This document shows, piece after piece, positions 26,413 through 35,700 of a stretch of DNA of 43,931 nt; position 1 is the stretch's first letter, and each line of letters begins with the position of its first letter. The notes under the pieces were generated by a model, which saw only the letters and a list, made by a program, of their open reading frames with translations, was not told the origin of the DNA and did not search any database. Both the position numbers and the translations under genes were made by a program. This DNA is from Lentilactobacillus parafarraginis DSM 18390 = JCM 14109. Lineage in GTDB: Bacteria; Bacillota; Bacilli; Lactobacillales; Lactobacillaceae. Where the stretch lies: contig NZ_AZFZ01000020.1 in NCBI RefSeq assembly GCF_001435895.1, positions 1-43,931 on the forward strand, written 5' to 3'.

Positions 26413-26925
26413 TCAATGCTGATACCAGCCGACTGGGCCGGGATTCAGATTCGTATTGATTTGTTTAACTTCCTGATATTCTCTGAGACCGTAAATACCT
26501 AACTCTCGACCAATCCCGCTCATCTTATAGCCGCCCCACGGTGCCTTTAAGAGCCCGGCGTAATATTCAAAACAGTGGATTGCGTCATCCACATCCCCTT
26601 CAGCCTCCCTTAATGGCTTGCCGTTATCGATGGTATCCAGATAAGCAAATTGAGACCGTTCCTGGCCCATCTTATGGGCGATTGCCAAGAGCGTGTCAGC
26701 GCGGGACTGGGCGTTGGTATCCCGCCATTTTCGAGTTTGGTAAAACGAGCGCTTAGCCGCTTGAATGGTATTGATCGCGTCATTAACGTCGCTATCGGCA
26801 ACTTCACCAATGAGGGCGTGAGTTGCTGGATTATAAACTTGCCGGCGCTTACCCGAGCTGGCAGGCTGCCAGTGGCTGTCGATATAATTTCCTTTGAATG
26901 TTATTTTTGATGGGGTGATGTCCAT
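26413..26925 (-). pseudogene. Aldehyde dehydrogenase remnant with large in-frame internal deletion
   Basis: The frame is 170 residues. Residues 1-127 match the N-terminus of a betaine-aldehyde-type dehydrogenase (FKGNYIDSHW, NPATHALIGEVADSD, IDNGKPLREA, CFEYYAGLLK). Residues 128-170 match the extreme C-terminus (PWGGYKMSGIGRELGIYGLREYQEVK). Full-length relatives have about 490 residues, so about 320 are missing, including the nucleotide fold and the catalytic Cys and Glu. The join is near 26544. The frame is kept, so a short protein can be made but cannot be an enzyme. It sits after eutC and probably once oxidised the acetaldehyde. Confidence 0.88.
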
Positions 26926-26989
26926 TATTCGTCACTTACTTTCATTGATTTGGAAGCTGAGTTATTGAAGAAGATTCGTGATAAATGCG

Positions 26990-27838
26990 TTATTTAACGA
27001 CCAACTGTTGTTTGAGGGCTAATCCCGAAGCTTGGTGGGTTAGCATTTCAACAATGAGGGTTGCAATGTCTGCGCCCGCGTCATTGGCGTGGATACCGCC
27101 GGGATGTATGTTTGAAATAACGGTTCTCCGCGCTTCTGGCATGCCAACCGTTGGGCGATAAGCCACGTAGGCGCTCATTGACTTTGGCGTTACCAAGCCC
27201 GGCCGTTCACCAATCAGGAGACATACCACGTCGGCATGGGTGAGGTCGCCTAACTGATCTTCAATTCCCACTCGACAATATTTAATGAAGGGAATTTTGC
27301 CCACGCTAATGGCTTCGTGAGCGAGACCCCGTTTGATTGCCGGAATGACTTGGGCAACGTTTGCGGTGATCGCCCGCGAACTTAATCCGTCACCAACGGC
27401 AATCAACACGGTCGGGTGGGTTGGCAGCTGGCTTTTCACAGTCGCCACTGCAGCCGGAGTTAATTTTCGGCCGTGATCCGGGCGGGTGAGGTAGTCAGAT
27501 TCATCACGACAGCTGGATTGCAATGGCAGCATATTCATCGACCTGACAAAGGTTTCTGGAACTTCCTGCCAAACGGAATCTTGGGCCGCAGCATGGTCCG
27601 CCCGAAGTCTAAGGACCGAAGCGGTTCGGTAACGCGTCCCAACTCTGCCCATCCCAAGGCGGGCAGGGGTTGTTTGTTTAAGGCCAAAATACGCGGATCG
27701 GTTGCGGGGGTTCGTTACTAAAAGCTTATCCTGAAGATTTTCCGCAGTAATGTCGATAATGGCCCCGGTTTGATCAACCGGTAATTTATGGATCATCGGT
27801 GGCACTAATTCAGTTAAATGTTTATTTGTGATAATCAT
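26990..27838 (-). CDS. eutC: Ethanolamine ammonia-lyase small subunit
   Basis: A 282-residue light chain of the adenosylcobalamin-dependent enzyme that splits ethanolamine to acetaldehyde and ammonia. Family landmarks are present: VLIAVGDGLSSRAI, KYCRVGIEDQLGDLTHADVVCLLIGERPGLVTPKS with the B12-contacting loop, and NIHPGGIHANDAGADIA. The length is normal. Its ATG overlaps the eutB stop by four bases, which implies coupled translation of the two subunits in equal amounts. No eutA reactivase and no microcompartment shell gene is in the window. Confidence 0.93.
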   Translation of the reverse strand: MIITNKHLTELVPPMIHKLPVDQTGAIIDITAENLQDKLLVTNPRNRSAYFGLKQTTPARLGMGRVGTRYRTASVLRLRADHAAAQDSVWQEVPETFVRSMNMLPLQSSCRDESDYLTRPDHGRKLTPAAVATVKSQLPTHPTVLIAVGDGLSSRAITANVAQVIPAIKRGLAHEAISVGKIPFIKYCRVGIEDQLGDLTHADVVCLLIGERPGLVTPKSMSAYVAYRPTVGMPEARRTVISNIHPGGIHANDAGADIATLIVEMLTHQASGLALKQQLVVK

Positions 27839-29214
27839 TTGATTAGCTCCCTTTCTAAAAACAATGTGGCATCGCCGGCTCTATCGGTTAACCGGCCATT
27901 CATGCTAATGCCCATCTTTTCCAACCATTGGTCAAATTCCGCAATTGGCCGTTTATTCAGCAGCTGGCGAATGGCAGCCGTTTCTTGATAACCGGTTGAC
28001 TGGTAGTTCAGCATGACGTCGTCAGCCTGGGGCACCCCCATGATGTAAGTGCAGCCGGCGTTGGCAAGCAGGAGGGCCAAGTTCTCGATGTCGTTTTGAT
28101 CTGCCTGCATGTGGTTGGTGTAACAAACGTCACAGCCCATTGCCAAGCCACTGAGTTTCCCCATGAAGTGATCTTCCAAGCCCGCACGGGTCACCTGCTT
28201 GGCGTCGTAAAGATATTCCGGGCCAATGAAACCCACGACCGTGTTGACGATGAAGGGGTCGTAATGGCGGGCAAATCCGTAACAGCGCGCTTCCATGGTG
28301 ACTTGGTCGGCATCAAAATTGGCGTTTGCTGATAATTCCGATCCCTGGCCCGTTTCGAAGTACATAACGTTGGGACCACTATTTTTGAGGGCTTGCTGGC
28401 CAAGCTTGTTAGCAGAATCGATGAGGTGAGCGTCAATCCCGAAAGCGGTGTTTGCCTTCTGCGACCCCGCAATTGACTGAAAGATTAATCCGGATGGGGC
28501 GCCTTTCTCAATTGCGGCCATTTGGGTGGTCACGTGGGCCAACACACAGGTCTGAGTGGGCACCTGCCAGCGAGTTACGAACCGATCAAATGCGTTTAAA
28601 ATGTTCGTCACGCTGCTGACGGTGTCGCTCACTGGGTTCAGACCAATGACCGCGTCGCCGATTCCCATGCTGAGACCTTCCATTGTCGAAGCCATGATGC
28701 CGCTGAGGTTGTCAGTTGGGTGGTTGGGCTGCAGGCGGGAGGAAAACGTTCCTGGCCGGCCAATTGTGGTGTTGGCGGTTTTCTCATTGATAATCTTTGC
28801 TGCCGCAGTAATTAAATCCAGATTGGTCATTAACTTGCAAACTGCCGCAATCATCTCTGAGGTTAGGCCCCGGGAGATTTGGTGAATCATTTCATTGGTC
28901 GTATCAGGGGCTAGCAGCCACTCTCGAAGCTGGGTGACTGTCCAAGCGGCAATTTGTGAATAGACGCGGGTATCTAAATCATCAATAATGATTCTGGTCA
29001 CTTCGTCCTGGTCATAATCAACGGCCGGATGATTGTAAAGGTCACTTAGGGTGAGTTGTGATAGGACGACCTTGGCAGCAATGCGTTCTTGAGCATTGGC
29101 GGCTCCAATGCCAGCTAATTGATCACCTGATTTTTGCTCGTTGGCCTTGGCCAACACTTCCTTCACCGACTTAAATTGATAATAGTGTCCAGATAATTTC
29201 ACTTTTAAATTCAT
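27835..29214 (-). CDS. eutB: Ethanolamine ammonia-lyase large subunit
   Basis: A 459-residue TIM-barrel heavy chain that holds the substrate. Characteristic stretches are SSRLQPNHPTDNLSG, MEGLSMGIGDAVIGLNPVSD, FETGQGSELSANAN with the active-site Glu region, and TCYTNHMQ-like CDVCYTNHMQADQND. Length and order are those of intact family members. The ATG follows AGGAGGGACA. It is first of a minus-strand set with eutC and the dehydrogenase remnant, and is divergent from the permease gene. With the aldehyde dehydrogenase lost, acetaldehyde would need an alcohol or aldehyde dehydrogenase encoded elsewhere. Confidence 0.94.
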   Translation of the reverse strand: MNLKVKLSGHYYQFKSVKEVLAKANEQKSGDQLAGIGAANAQERIAAKVVLSQLTLSDLYNHPAVDYDQDEVTRIIIDDLDTRVYSQIAAWTVTQLREWLLAPDTTNEMIHQISRGLTSEMIAAVCKLMTNLDLITAAAKIINEKTANTTIGRPGTFSSRLQPNHPTDNLSGIMASTMEGLSMGIGDAVIGLNPVSDTVSSVTNILNAFDRFVTRWQVPTQTCVLAHVTTQMAAIEKGAPSGLIFQSIAGSQKANTAFGIDAHLIDSANKLGQQALKNSGPNVMYFETGQGSELSANANFDADQVTMEARCYGFARHYDPFIVNTVVGFIGPEYLYDAKQVTRAGLEDHFMGKLSGLAMGCDVCYTNHMQADQNDIENLALLLANAGCTYIMGVPQADDVMLNYQSTGYQETAAIRQLLNKRPIAEFDQWLEKMGISMNGRLTDRAGDATLFLERELIK

Positions 29215-29237
29215 GGGTGTCCCTCCTTAAGTAGTTG

Positions 29238-29250
29238 ACCAATCATTGGT
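29238..29250. promoter_or_regulatory. 13-bp palindrome near the eutB start
   Basis: ACCAAT-C-ATTGGT lies 24 bases upstream of the eutB start codon. It is a perfect dyad and could bind a regulator. The next 30 bases hold a small hairpin, CCACCC at 29255-29260 with GGGTGG at 29274-29279. Confidence 0.45.
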
Positions 29251-29360
29251 GCTACCACCCTGGTACTGAAGTGGGGTGGATTAGCTCAAAATAGTTGATG
29301 TAATAAAAAGTAACAAAGACTAGACGATCCATCCCGTTCTGCCAATATATCGTTCATTCA

Positions 29361-29418
29361 AAAGCTGATAATCATTAACTTCCTGCGTAAAAATTAAAAA
29401 TAAATGAAAATCAGCTTT
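29361..29418. promoter_or_regulatory. Spaced inverted repeat in the eutB-permease intergenic region
   Basis: AAAGCTGAT at 29361-29369 and ATCAGCTTT at 29410-29418 are exact inverse copies about 40 bases apart, with AT-rich DNA between. The right arm abuts the -35 box of the permease promoter, which fits a looping-type operator. This is inferred. Confidence 0.4.
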
Positions 29419-29444
29419 CAATATTCTAACTTATGTCATATAAT
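29416..29444 (+). promoter_or_regulatory. Likely promoter of the permease gene
   Basis: TATAAT at 29439-29444 is a perfect -10 box. TTTCAA at 29416-29421 is 17 bases upstream and a weak -35. Confidence 0.5.
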
Positions 29445-29496
29445 ATAACACATAAATTCGAAAACGGAAGTTTTAATTTTGAAAGGGCTGAGGCAC

Positions 29497-31119
29497 ATGG
29501 TTTTATTTGGAACGTTAATGATCGTTCTAACGGTCACCATGATGGCTGCAATTGCTGTGAAAGCAACCTCATCGGTTCGTCAGTGGAAGCTGAAATCCGG
29601 CGATTTATTTCAGGCAAGTAAATCATTCGGATATAAGCAGGAATTAGTTCGTGACATGGGTGGTTTTTCAAATTTTGCGGTTTCATTTTCAATTATTTCA
29701 ATTTTAACCGGCGCCGTTTCGTATTACGGTTATGGATTCAGCCATGGTGGCCCCGCGATGATGGGGGTTGGGTGGCCAATCGTCACCTTTTTCGTGTTAT
29801 TCGTTGCCGCGGCGATGGCCGAATTAACTTCCGCCATTCCGACATCCGGGGCGATCTATCACTGGGCCGCAATTCTTGGCGGTCCCCGGTGGGGATGGTT
29901 TACTGGTTGGCTTAACGTGATCGGGCAGGTGACAATCGTTGCTGGAATTGATTATGGCTGTGCAATTTTTGCAGCTAACCTTTTATTTACCAATCCAAGC
30001 AAGCCACTGTTTCTGACAACTTACTTCGTTATCTTGGCGAGTCACGCCGTTTTGAATCACGTTGGCATCAATATCGTTGCCAAATTAAATTCGATTTCAG
30101 CTATCTATCACGTCATCGGGGTTTTTCTAATTATTGGTGTCTTGGTATTCTTCGGCCCGACGCACAGCACAACCTATCTATTTCATACCTTTTCAACGGC
30201 AACCACAAAATCGATGCCGTATTGGGGCGCCTTTCTGGTCGGACTTCTGCAGGCTCAGTGGACGCTTACGGGATACGATGCCTCCGCACATACAAGTGAA
30301 GAAACCTTGAACCCACGTGTTCAGGCTCCTTGGGGAGTGTACCTGTCAGTGGCAATTTCAGGAATCTTTGGGTTTCTGTTATTGGCATTAGTGACGATGT
30401 CGATTAAAAATCCGGTTGCGGTTGCCAATGCTGGTAATAATGGGTTCATTGTTGCCGTTGAGCAGGCAATTGGGCCGCGCCTCGGCTCTGCAATTGTTTG
30501 GCTGGTTACCATCGCAATGTGGTTCTGTGGCTGTTCGGCAGTCACATCTTCCTCGCGAATGATCTATGCCTTCAGCCGTGATGGCGGATTACCATTTTCC
30601 AAGGTTTTGAAAAAAATCTCCTCGAAGTTCCATACGCCAATGGTTGCTATCTGGTTGATTTCAATTTTGGCATTTCTATTTGGAACTTCGGATGGGGTCT
30701 ACGCCGTTATTGGAACAATGAGTGTCATTGGGTTGTACGGGTCTTATTTGATTCCAATCGCGCTTAAATTGCGCGCAAGATTAACCCATGTTTGGACGAG
30801 TGCTGATGATGGCCCGTGGAATTTGGGAACTTGGAGCATTGCTGTCAGTGTCGTTGCCTGTGGCTGGATTGTCTTCTTGATTTTGCTGATGATTTTCTCA
30901 CCAACCGATGTTCAATTGACGTCAACAATCGTATTGCACTACGCAACTGGCAAAATCTTCGGAGTTGTCTTAATTGTTTTGGCGGTTGCTTACTTCGCCT
31001 ACGCCCGCTATCACTTTACCGGGCCAAAGTTGGGTTCGTATGAAGCCTTAAATAAGCAACTGACGGCTTCTAAACAAACGGGGGACACTGATTCTGCATT
31101 GAATGCTGACGATCAATAG
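29497..31119 (+). CDS. APC-family amino acid/amine permease, probable ethanolamine importer
   Basis: About 540 residues with at least a dozen hydrophobic segments. The core after SFGYKQELVRDMGGFSNFAVSFS is that of the GABA/choline-type APC permeases (SGAIYHWAA, GWLNVIGQVTIVAGIDYG, GYDASAHTSEET, SSRMIYAFSRDGGLP). The ETxxPR-like ASAHTSEETLNPR after membrane segment 6 is a family hallmark. An unusual hydrophobic stretch precedes the core at residues 1-27. The gene is divergent from eutB with a shared control region, so ethanolamine is a sensible substrate, but this rests on context. I chose ATG 29497, close after GAGGC; TTG 29479 is possible. Two terminators follow. Confidence 0.8.
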   Translation: MVLFGTLMIVLTVTMMAAIAVKATSSVRQWKLKSGDLFQASKSFGYKQELVRDMGGFSNFAVSFSIISILTGAVSYYGYGFSHGGPAMMGVGWPIVTFFVLFVAAAMAELTSAIPTSGAIYHWAAILGGPRWGWFTGWLNVIGQVTIVAGIDYGCAIFAANLLFTNPSKPLFLTTYFVILASHAVLNHVGINIVAKLNSISAIYHVIGVFLIIGVLVFFGPTHSTTYLFHTFSTATTKSMPYWGAFLVGLLQAQWTLTGYDASAHTSEETLNPRVQAPWGVYLSVAISGIFGFLLLALVTMSIKNPVAVANAGNNGFIVAVEQAIGPRLGSAIVWLVTIAMWFCGCSAVTSSSRMIYAFSRDGGLPFSKVLKKISSKFHTPMVAIWLISILAFLFGTSDGVYAVIGTMSVIGLYGSYLIPIALKLRARLTHVWTSADDGPWNLGTWSIAVSVVACGWIVFLILLMIFSPTDVQLTSTIVLHYATGKIFGVVLIVLAVAYFAYARYHFTGPKLGSYEALNKQLTASKQTGDTDSALNADDQ

Positions 31120-31173
31120 CTGATAATCGCGACCAAATCAGATCATGAAGGGTTACAAGTCATTGATCATAAC

Positions 31174-31227
31174 AAAAAACGTGCGGGCCAAAGCAACTTC
31201 TAAATTGCTTGGGCTCGCACGTTTTGA
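31174..31227. terminator. Terminator after the permease gene
   Basis: AAAAACGTGCGGGCC pairs with GGGCTCGCACGTTTT and the inner AAGCAA with TTGCTT. A- and T-runs on both flanks allow use from either side. Confidence 0.82.
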
Positions 31228-31244
31228 CACTGTAAAATTCGAAT

Positions 31245-31297
31245 AAAAACGAAGAGGTTGAGACGAGCAATCTGTCTGTCTCAACCTCTTCGTTTTT
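31245..31297. terminator. Bidirectional terminator after gltD
   Basis: A perfect 20-bp stem: AAAAACGAAGAGGTTGAGAC at 31245-31264 with its reverse complement at 31278-31297. It lies just past the gltD stop on the minus strand. Confidence 0.9.
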
Positions 31298-31340
31298 AAC
31301 GACTGTTAGTTTAATTCAATATCTGGTGAAAAGGTAATCG

Positions 31341-32774
31341 TTAAACCTTCGCATCCGCCAACGTCTGCAGTGAAGCATCAATCTTCTCCGCACACATCCG
31401 GCCTTCATGAATCCCCCAGATAACGAGGCTGGGACCGCGACGGCAGTCACCGGCAACGTAAATCTGGTTATCGTTGGTCGTATAGTTGGCATTCGTCTTG
31501 GTGATGCCAAATTGATCGAACAGCCATTGTTCGGCGCCGGTGAAGCCCATGGCCAACACAACAATGTCGGCCTTGATCTTCTTTTCGGTTCCGGCAATCG
31601 GCTTGAAGTGGTCAACCTGACTGATTTCAGCCTCAGTGACGTGCCCGTTTTTACCAAAGAACGAAGTTGCGGTAGCCGAGTATTCGGTAATGTCACCAAA
31701 TAGGGCTTTGGCTTCCTTTTGACCATAACCAGTCTTTAAAACCATTGGCCATTCGGGCCACTGATTTTGCGGGGTTCGTTCCTTTGGCAGCGGCGGCATG
31801 ATTTCTAATTGGGTAATGCCGGCACAACCTTCCCGAATCGCGGTTCCGATACAATCGTTACCGGTATCACCGCCACCCAGGACAAGGACGTGTTTGCCCT
31901 TGAGCAGGCTGTTAGCTTCGGTGCCGTTCTTCAGGATGTTCTTTGTGGCCATCTTAAGAAATTCTGGCGCTTGGTAGATGCCCTTCAATTCGCGGCCCGG
32001 AACGTCAAGATCACGGGACTGGCGCGATCCGGTACACAGAATTACCCGGTCAAAGTCTTTCTTAAGCTCATCGGCCGTAATGTCTTTACCGACTTCGGTA
32101 TTGGGCACCAGTTTGACACCAATTTGGCGAAGGGTGTCAATCCGGCGTTGGACGATTTCCTTTGGTAATTTCATATTTGGAATTCCATACATTAAGAAAC
32201 CGCCAAACCGATCGTCACGTTCAAATAGGGTGACCGAATGACCAAGCTGGTTCAAACGCCATGCGGCCGCAATCCCGGCAGGACCGCTGCCAACAATCGC
32301 AATTTTCTTGCCGGTTCGGTGCAGCGGCTTGCCTGAGTCAACGACCCAGCCATTTTTGAAGGCTTGCTCGATAATGAATTTTTCGTTATTTCGAATGGTA
32401 ATGCCCGGGCCGTTTAAGGCCTGAACACAGGAAACTTCACACGGAGCGGGGCACACCCGACCGGTCATGTCCGGCAGGCAGTTGGTGCGACTTAACCGCT
32501 CAAATGCCCGGCGGTCTTGATCTCGATAGACCAAGTCGTTCCATTCTGGAATCAGGTTATCGTTGGGACAGCCACTGACCGCCCGGCCGCCGCCATAGAA
32601 AACCCCGTGGTGACAGAAGGGAATCCCGCAATTCATACAGCGGGCAGCCTGTTGGCGGCGATCAGCATCGCTTAGGTCCAGCTCCATGACGTTGAAGTCC
32701 TTGACCCGCTGCATGATTGGCCGCATCGGATTATCTTTTCTTGGGTATTTTAAAAAGCCTCTTGGATCTGCCAT
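31341..32774 (-). CDS. gltD: Glutamate synthase small subunit (NADPH)
   Basis: A 477-residue flavoprotein that feeds NADPH electrons to GltB. Residues about 45-110 carry the cysteines for the two 4Fe-4S clusters (CMNCGIPFCH, GCPN, RVCPAPCEVSC). An FAD-binding GSGPAGIAAA lies at about 160, and an NADPH-type GGGDTGND at about 298. The C-terminal YVAGDCRRGPSLVIWGIHEGR closes the FAD site. Its ATG is 12 bases past the gltB stop, after AGGAGGAATC. Both subunits are intact. Confidence 0.95.
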   Translation of the reverse strand: MADPRGFLKYPRKDNPMRPIMQRVKDFNVMELDLSDADRRQQAARCMNCGIPFCHHGVFYGGGRAVSGCPNDNLIPEWNDLVYRDQDRRAFERLSRTNCLPDMTGRVCPAPCEVSCVQALNGPGITIRNNEKFIIEQAFKNGWVVDSGKPLHRTGKKIAIVGSGPAGIAAAWRLNQLGHSVTLFERDDRFGGFLMYGIPNMKLPKEIVQRRIDTLRQIGVKLVPNTEVGKDITADELKKDFDRVILCTGSRQSRDLDVPGRELKGIYQAPEFLKMATKNILKNGTEANSLLKGKHVLVLGGGDTGNDCIGTAIREGCAGITQLEIMPPLPKERTPQNQWPEWPMVLKTGYGQKEAKALFGDITEYSATATSFFGKNGHVTEAEISQVDHFKPIAGTEKKIKADIVVLAMGFTGAEQWLFDQFGITKTNANYTTNDNQIYVAGDCRRGPSLVIWGIHEGRMCAEKIDASLQTLADAKV

Positions 32775-32786
32775 GTTTGATTCCTC

Positions 32787-35700
32787 CTAATCTTCACTCG
32801 TAGCCGTGTAAAAGGCTTTTTCAATCACTTTGGCTTCCGGAATGCCAGGCTTGGAGTATTCACGGATCAGTTTCTTCATCTTGTGGTAATCACGAGGGTA
32901 TACCTTGATGAACGTCTTCTTTTCAACTTCCCAGTTGTCCAAAATCTTCCGGGCAGTCTCAGAGTCAGTGTATTGAACGTGCTTCTTTAGGAGGTCCTTG
33001 AGAATGCTGTCATCACCGGCTTCGTCCAAATGGTAAAGGTCAACGAGATCCTTGTTGCAGTTCTTCTCGAAGTCGTGCGTCCAGTCGTAGACGTAGGCCA
33101 CCCCACCGGACATTCCGGCGGCGAAGTTTCGTCCCGTTCGACCGAGGATGACGGCAACTCCGCCGGTCATATATTCACAACCGTTGTTGCCAACGCCTTC
33201 AACGACAACCTTGGCACCGGAATTTCGAACACAGAATCGTTCGCCGGCCCGGCCGTTAAAGTAAGCTTCACCGCCGGTTGCGCCGAAGCACGCCACGTTA
33301 CCAACGATTGGTGAGTGGGTGTAAATTTCTTTGGCTTGGTGAGGGGCGGCAACGATCAAGCGACCACCGGATAAGCCTTTACCCACGTAATCGTTGGCCT
33401 CGCCGACCAGCTTAATCTCAAGCCCCTGGGTAATAAATGCCCCGAAACTTTGACCCGCGGTACCGTGATAGTTGAAGCGCAGTTGCCCCGGCTTCAAGCC
33501 ATAGTTACCAAAGTGGGCCCCAATCCAGCCACCTAATCGCGAACCAACCGCCCGGTCAACGTTGTTAATCGGTAAGTTAATAACGGTTGAATTCTTGTTC
33601 TTTAAGCTGGTTTCGGCAAACCGATCCAGATCAGGCCAGTTGTATTTCGGCTTGAATGGATTTTCCTTTTTCCGTTCGATCGTGATGGTCTTGTTGATCA
33701 TTCGATCGTAGTTTAACGTCTTGGATTTTCCAGAAGGCACATAGCGTGGCTTCAAATGTTCACCGTGGCCAACCATTTGGTCAACCGTCCGGTAGCCTAA
33801 AGCAGCCATCTGTTCCCGAAGATCCTCAGCCAAGAAGTGCATCATGTTAATAACGTGTTCTGGACGGCCAGCGTAGAGTCGTCGTAACTGAGGATTTTGA
33901 GTGGTGATTCCAACTGGGCAGGTGTTCAAGTTACACTTGCGCATCATGACACAGCCAATTGAGACCATGGTCAGGGTCGCAAAACTGAATTCTTCGGCGC
34001 CTAACATAATGGCGATCGCAATGTCGCGGCCGGTTAACAGTTTCCCGTCAACTTCCAGAGTGGTTCGTTGCCGTAATCGGTTTAAGGCCAACGTCTGGTG
34101 CGCATCCGCCAAGCCCATTTCCCATGGTAAACCACAGTCACGGGTCGAGTTTCGCGGTGCTGCCCCAGTGCCGCCATCGTATCCGGAGATAACAACGGTG
34201 TTGGCGCCGGCTTTAACAACCCCGGCCGCAATGGTGCCGACCCCGGTTGAGGAGACCAGCTTGACGTTGATCTTGGCGTAGGGGTTAACCTGCTTCAAGT
34301 CATAAATCAGTTGGGCTAAATCTTCAATTGAATAAATATCATGGTGAGGTGGCGGTGAAATTAACTGCACGCCGGCAATGGAGCCTCGGATACTGGCAAC
34401 CCATGGATAAGCCTTTCCGGCAGGTAATTGCCCACCTTCACCAGGCTTGGCACCTTGAGCCATCTTGATTTGCAGCTCATCGGCACTCATTAAGTATTCG
34501 GTATTCACGCCAAATCGCGCCGTGGAGACCTGCTTAATCTTGCTGTTACGGTCCAGCCCATCTTCGCCAATGTGGAATCGGTTGCGGTTTTCGCCGCCTT
34601 CACCGGAGTTACTGCGGGCACCAATCTTATTCATGGCGATCGCGATGGTTTCGTGGGCTTCTTCAGAAAGGGCCCCAAAACTCATTGCCCCGGACTTGAA
34701 CCGTTTCACGATTGAACTGACGGGTTCCACTTCGCTCAGTGGCACCGGCTTGTTGCCGTTACCGTCAATCTGCCACATTGAACGGAGCGTCACGGGGTCA
34801 TCCAGAGCTTCCTTGTTCATTTCAGCAGTGTATTTTTGATATTCTTTGTAATCACCGGTTCGAACAGCCTTCTGGAACTGGTAAATGCTCTTTGGATTGT
34901 AAAGGTGTTCTTCACCGTCAACTTTATACTGGAAACTCCCGCCTGAAGGCAGATCATCGATTGAGTGGGCGCTGAAGGTGAGCTGATATTTCCGGTAATA
35001 CTCATTCTCAATTTGGTTGAGGTTAATCCCGCCAATTCGGGTTGGGGTCCCGGTAAAGTATTCAGCAACCACGTCGTCGGCCAGGCCCACGGCTTCAAAC
35101 AATTGGGCACCTTGGTAACCGGCGGTAGTGGAAATTCCCATTCGGCTCATGATCTTGATGATTCCTTTGGTCGAAGCGTGACAGTAATCTTCCAAATGAT
35201 TCTCCAGGCCCCGTTCACGTAACGCTGCGAAGGCGCCGTAAGGGTGAATGGCTGCAGCCCCATAGCCAACGAGGCAGGCGAAGTGGTGAATTTCACACGC
35301 TTCGGCGGTGTCGACCACGATGGAAGCCATTGTCCCCTTTCCTTGGCGAACCAAATAATTGTGTAAGCCCGAAACGGCCAAAAGAACGGGAATGGTCATT
35401 TGATTGTCGGCAACTGGCCGATCGCTTAACACCAAGATGCTTGCCCCGTCGTCGATGGCATTTTCAGCCTGGGTGAAGAGATCCTTTAATACGTGAGCTA
35501 AACGGTCGGGCGTGTCGGTTAAATCGTAAGCCAGAGATAATTTGGCCACCTTCAGGGATGGCAAATCAAGACTGAGAATTTTAGCGTATTCCTGGTCATT
35601 TAAGATCGGACTATTAATCTTTAACTTATGACAGTTATCCGCCGAATCTTTCGTACAGTCACCGTCGCGGCCAAGAAAGCCAAACGTGCCGATGACCACT

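Noticed and set aside
29215-29496. Possible adenosylcobalamin riboswitch before eutB
   Set aside because: I looked for a GCCACTG-type B12 box and the conserved core and found none in the leader on either strand.
29433-29621. 62-codon plus-strand frame with a CCES motif ahead of the permease
   Set aside because: It overlaps the start of the permease in another frame, has no ribosome site and begins within the promoter -10 area.
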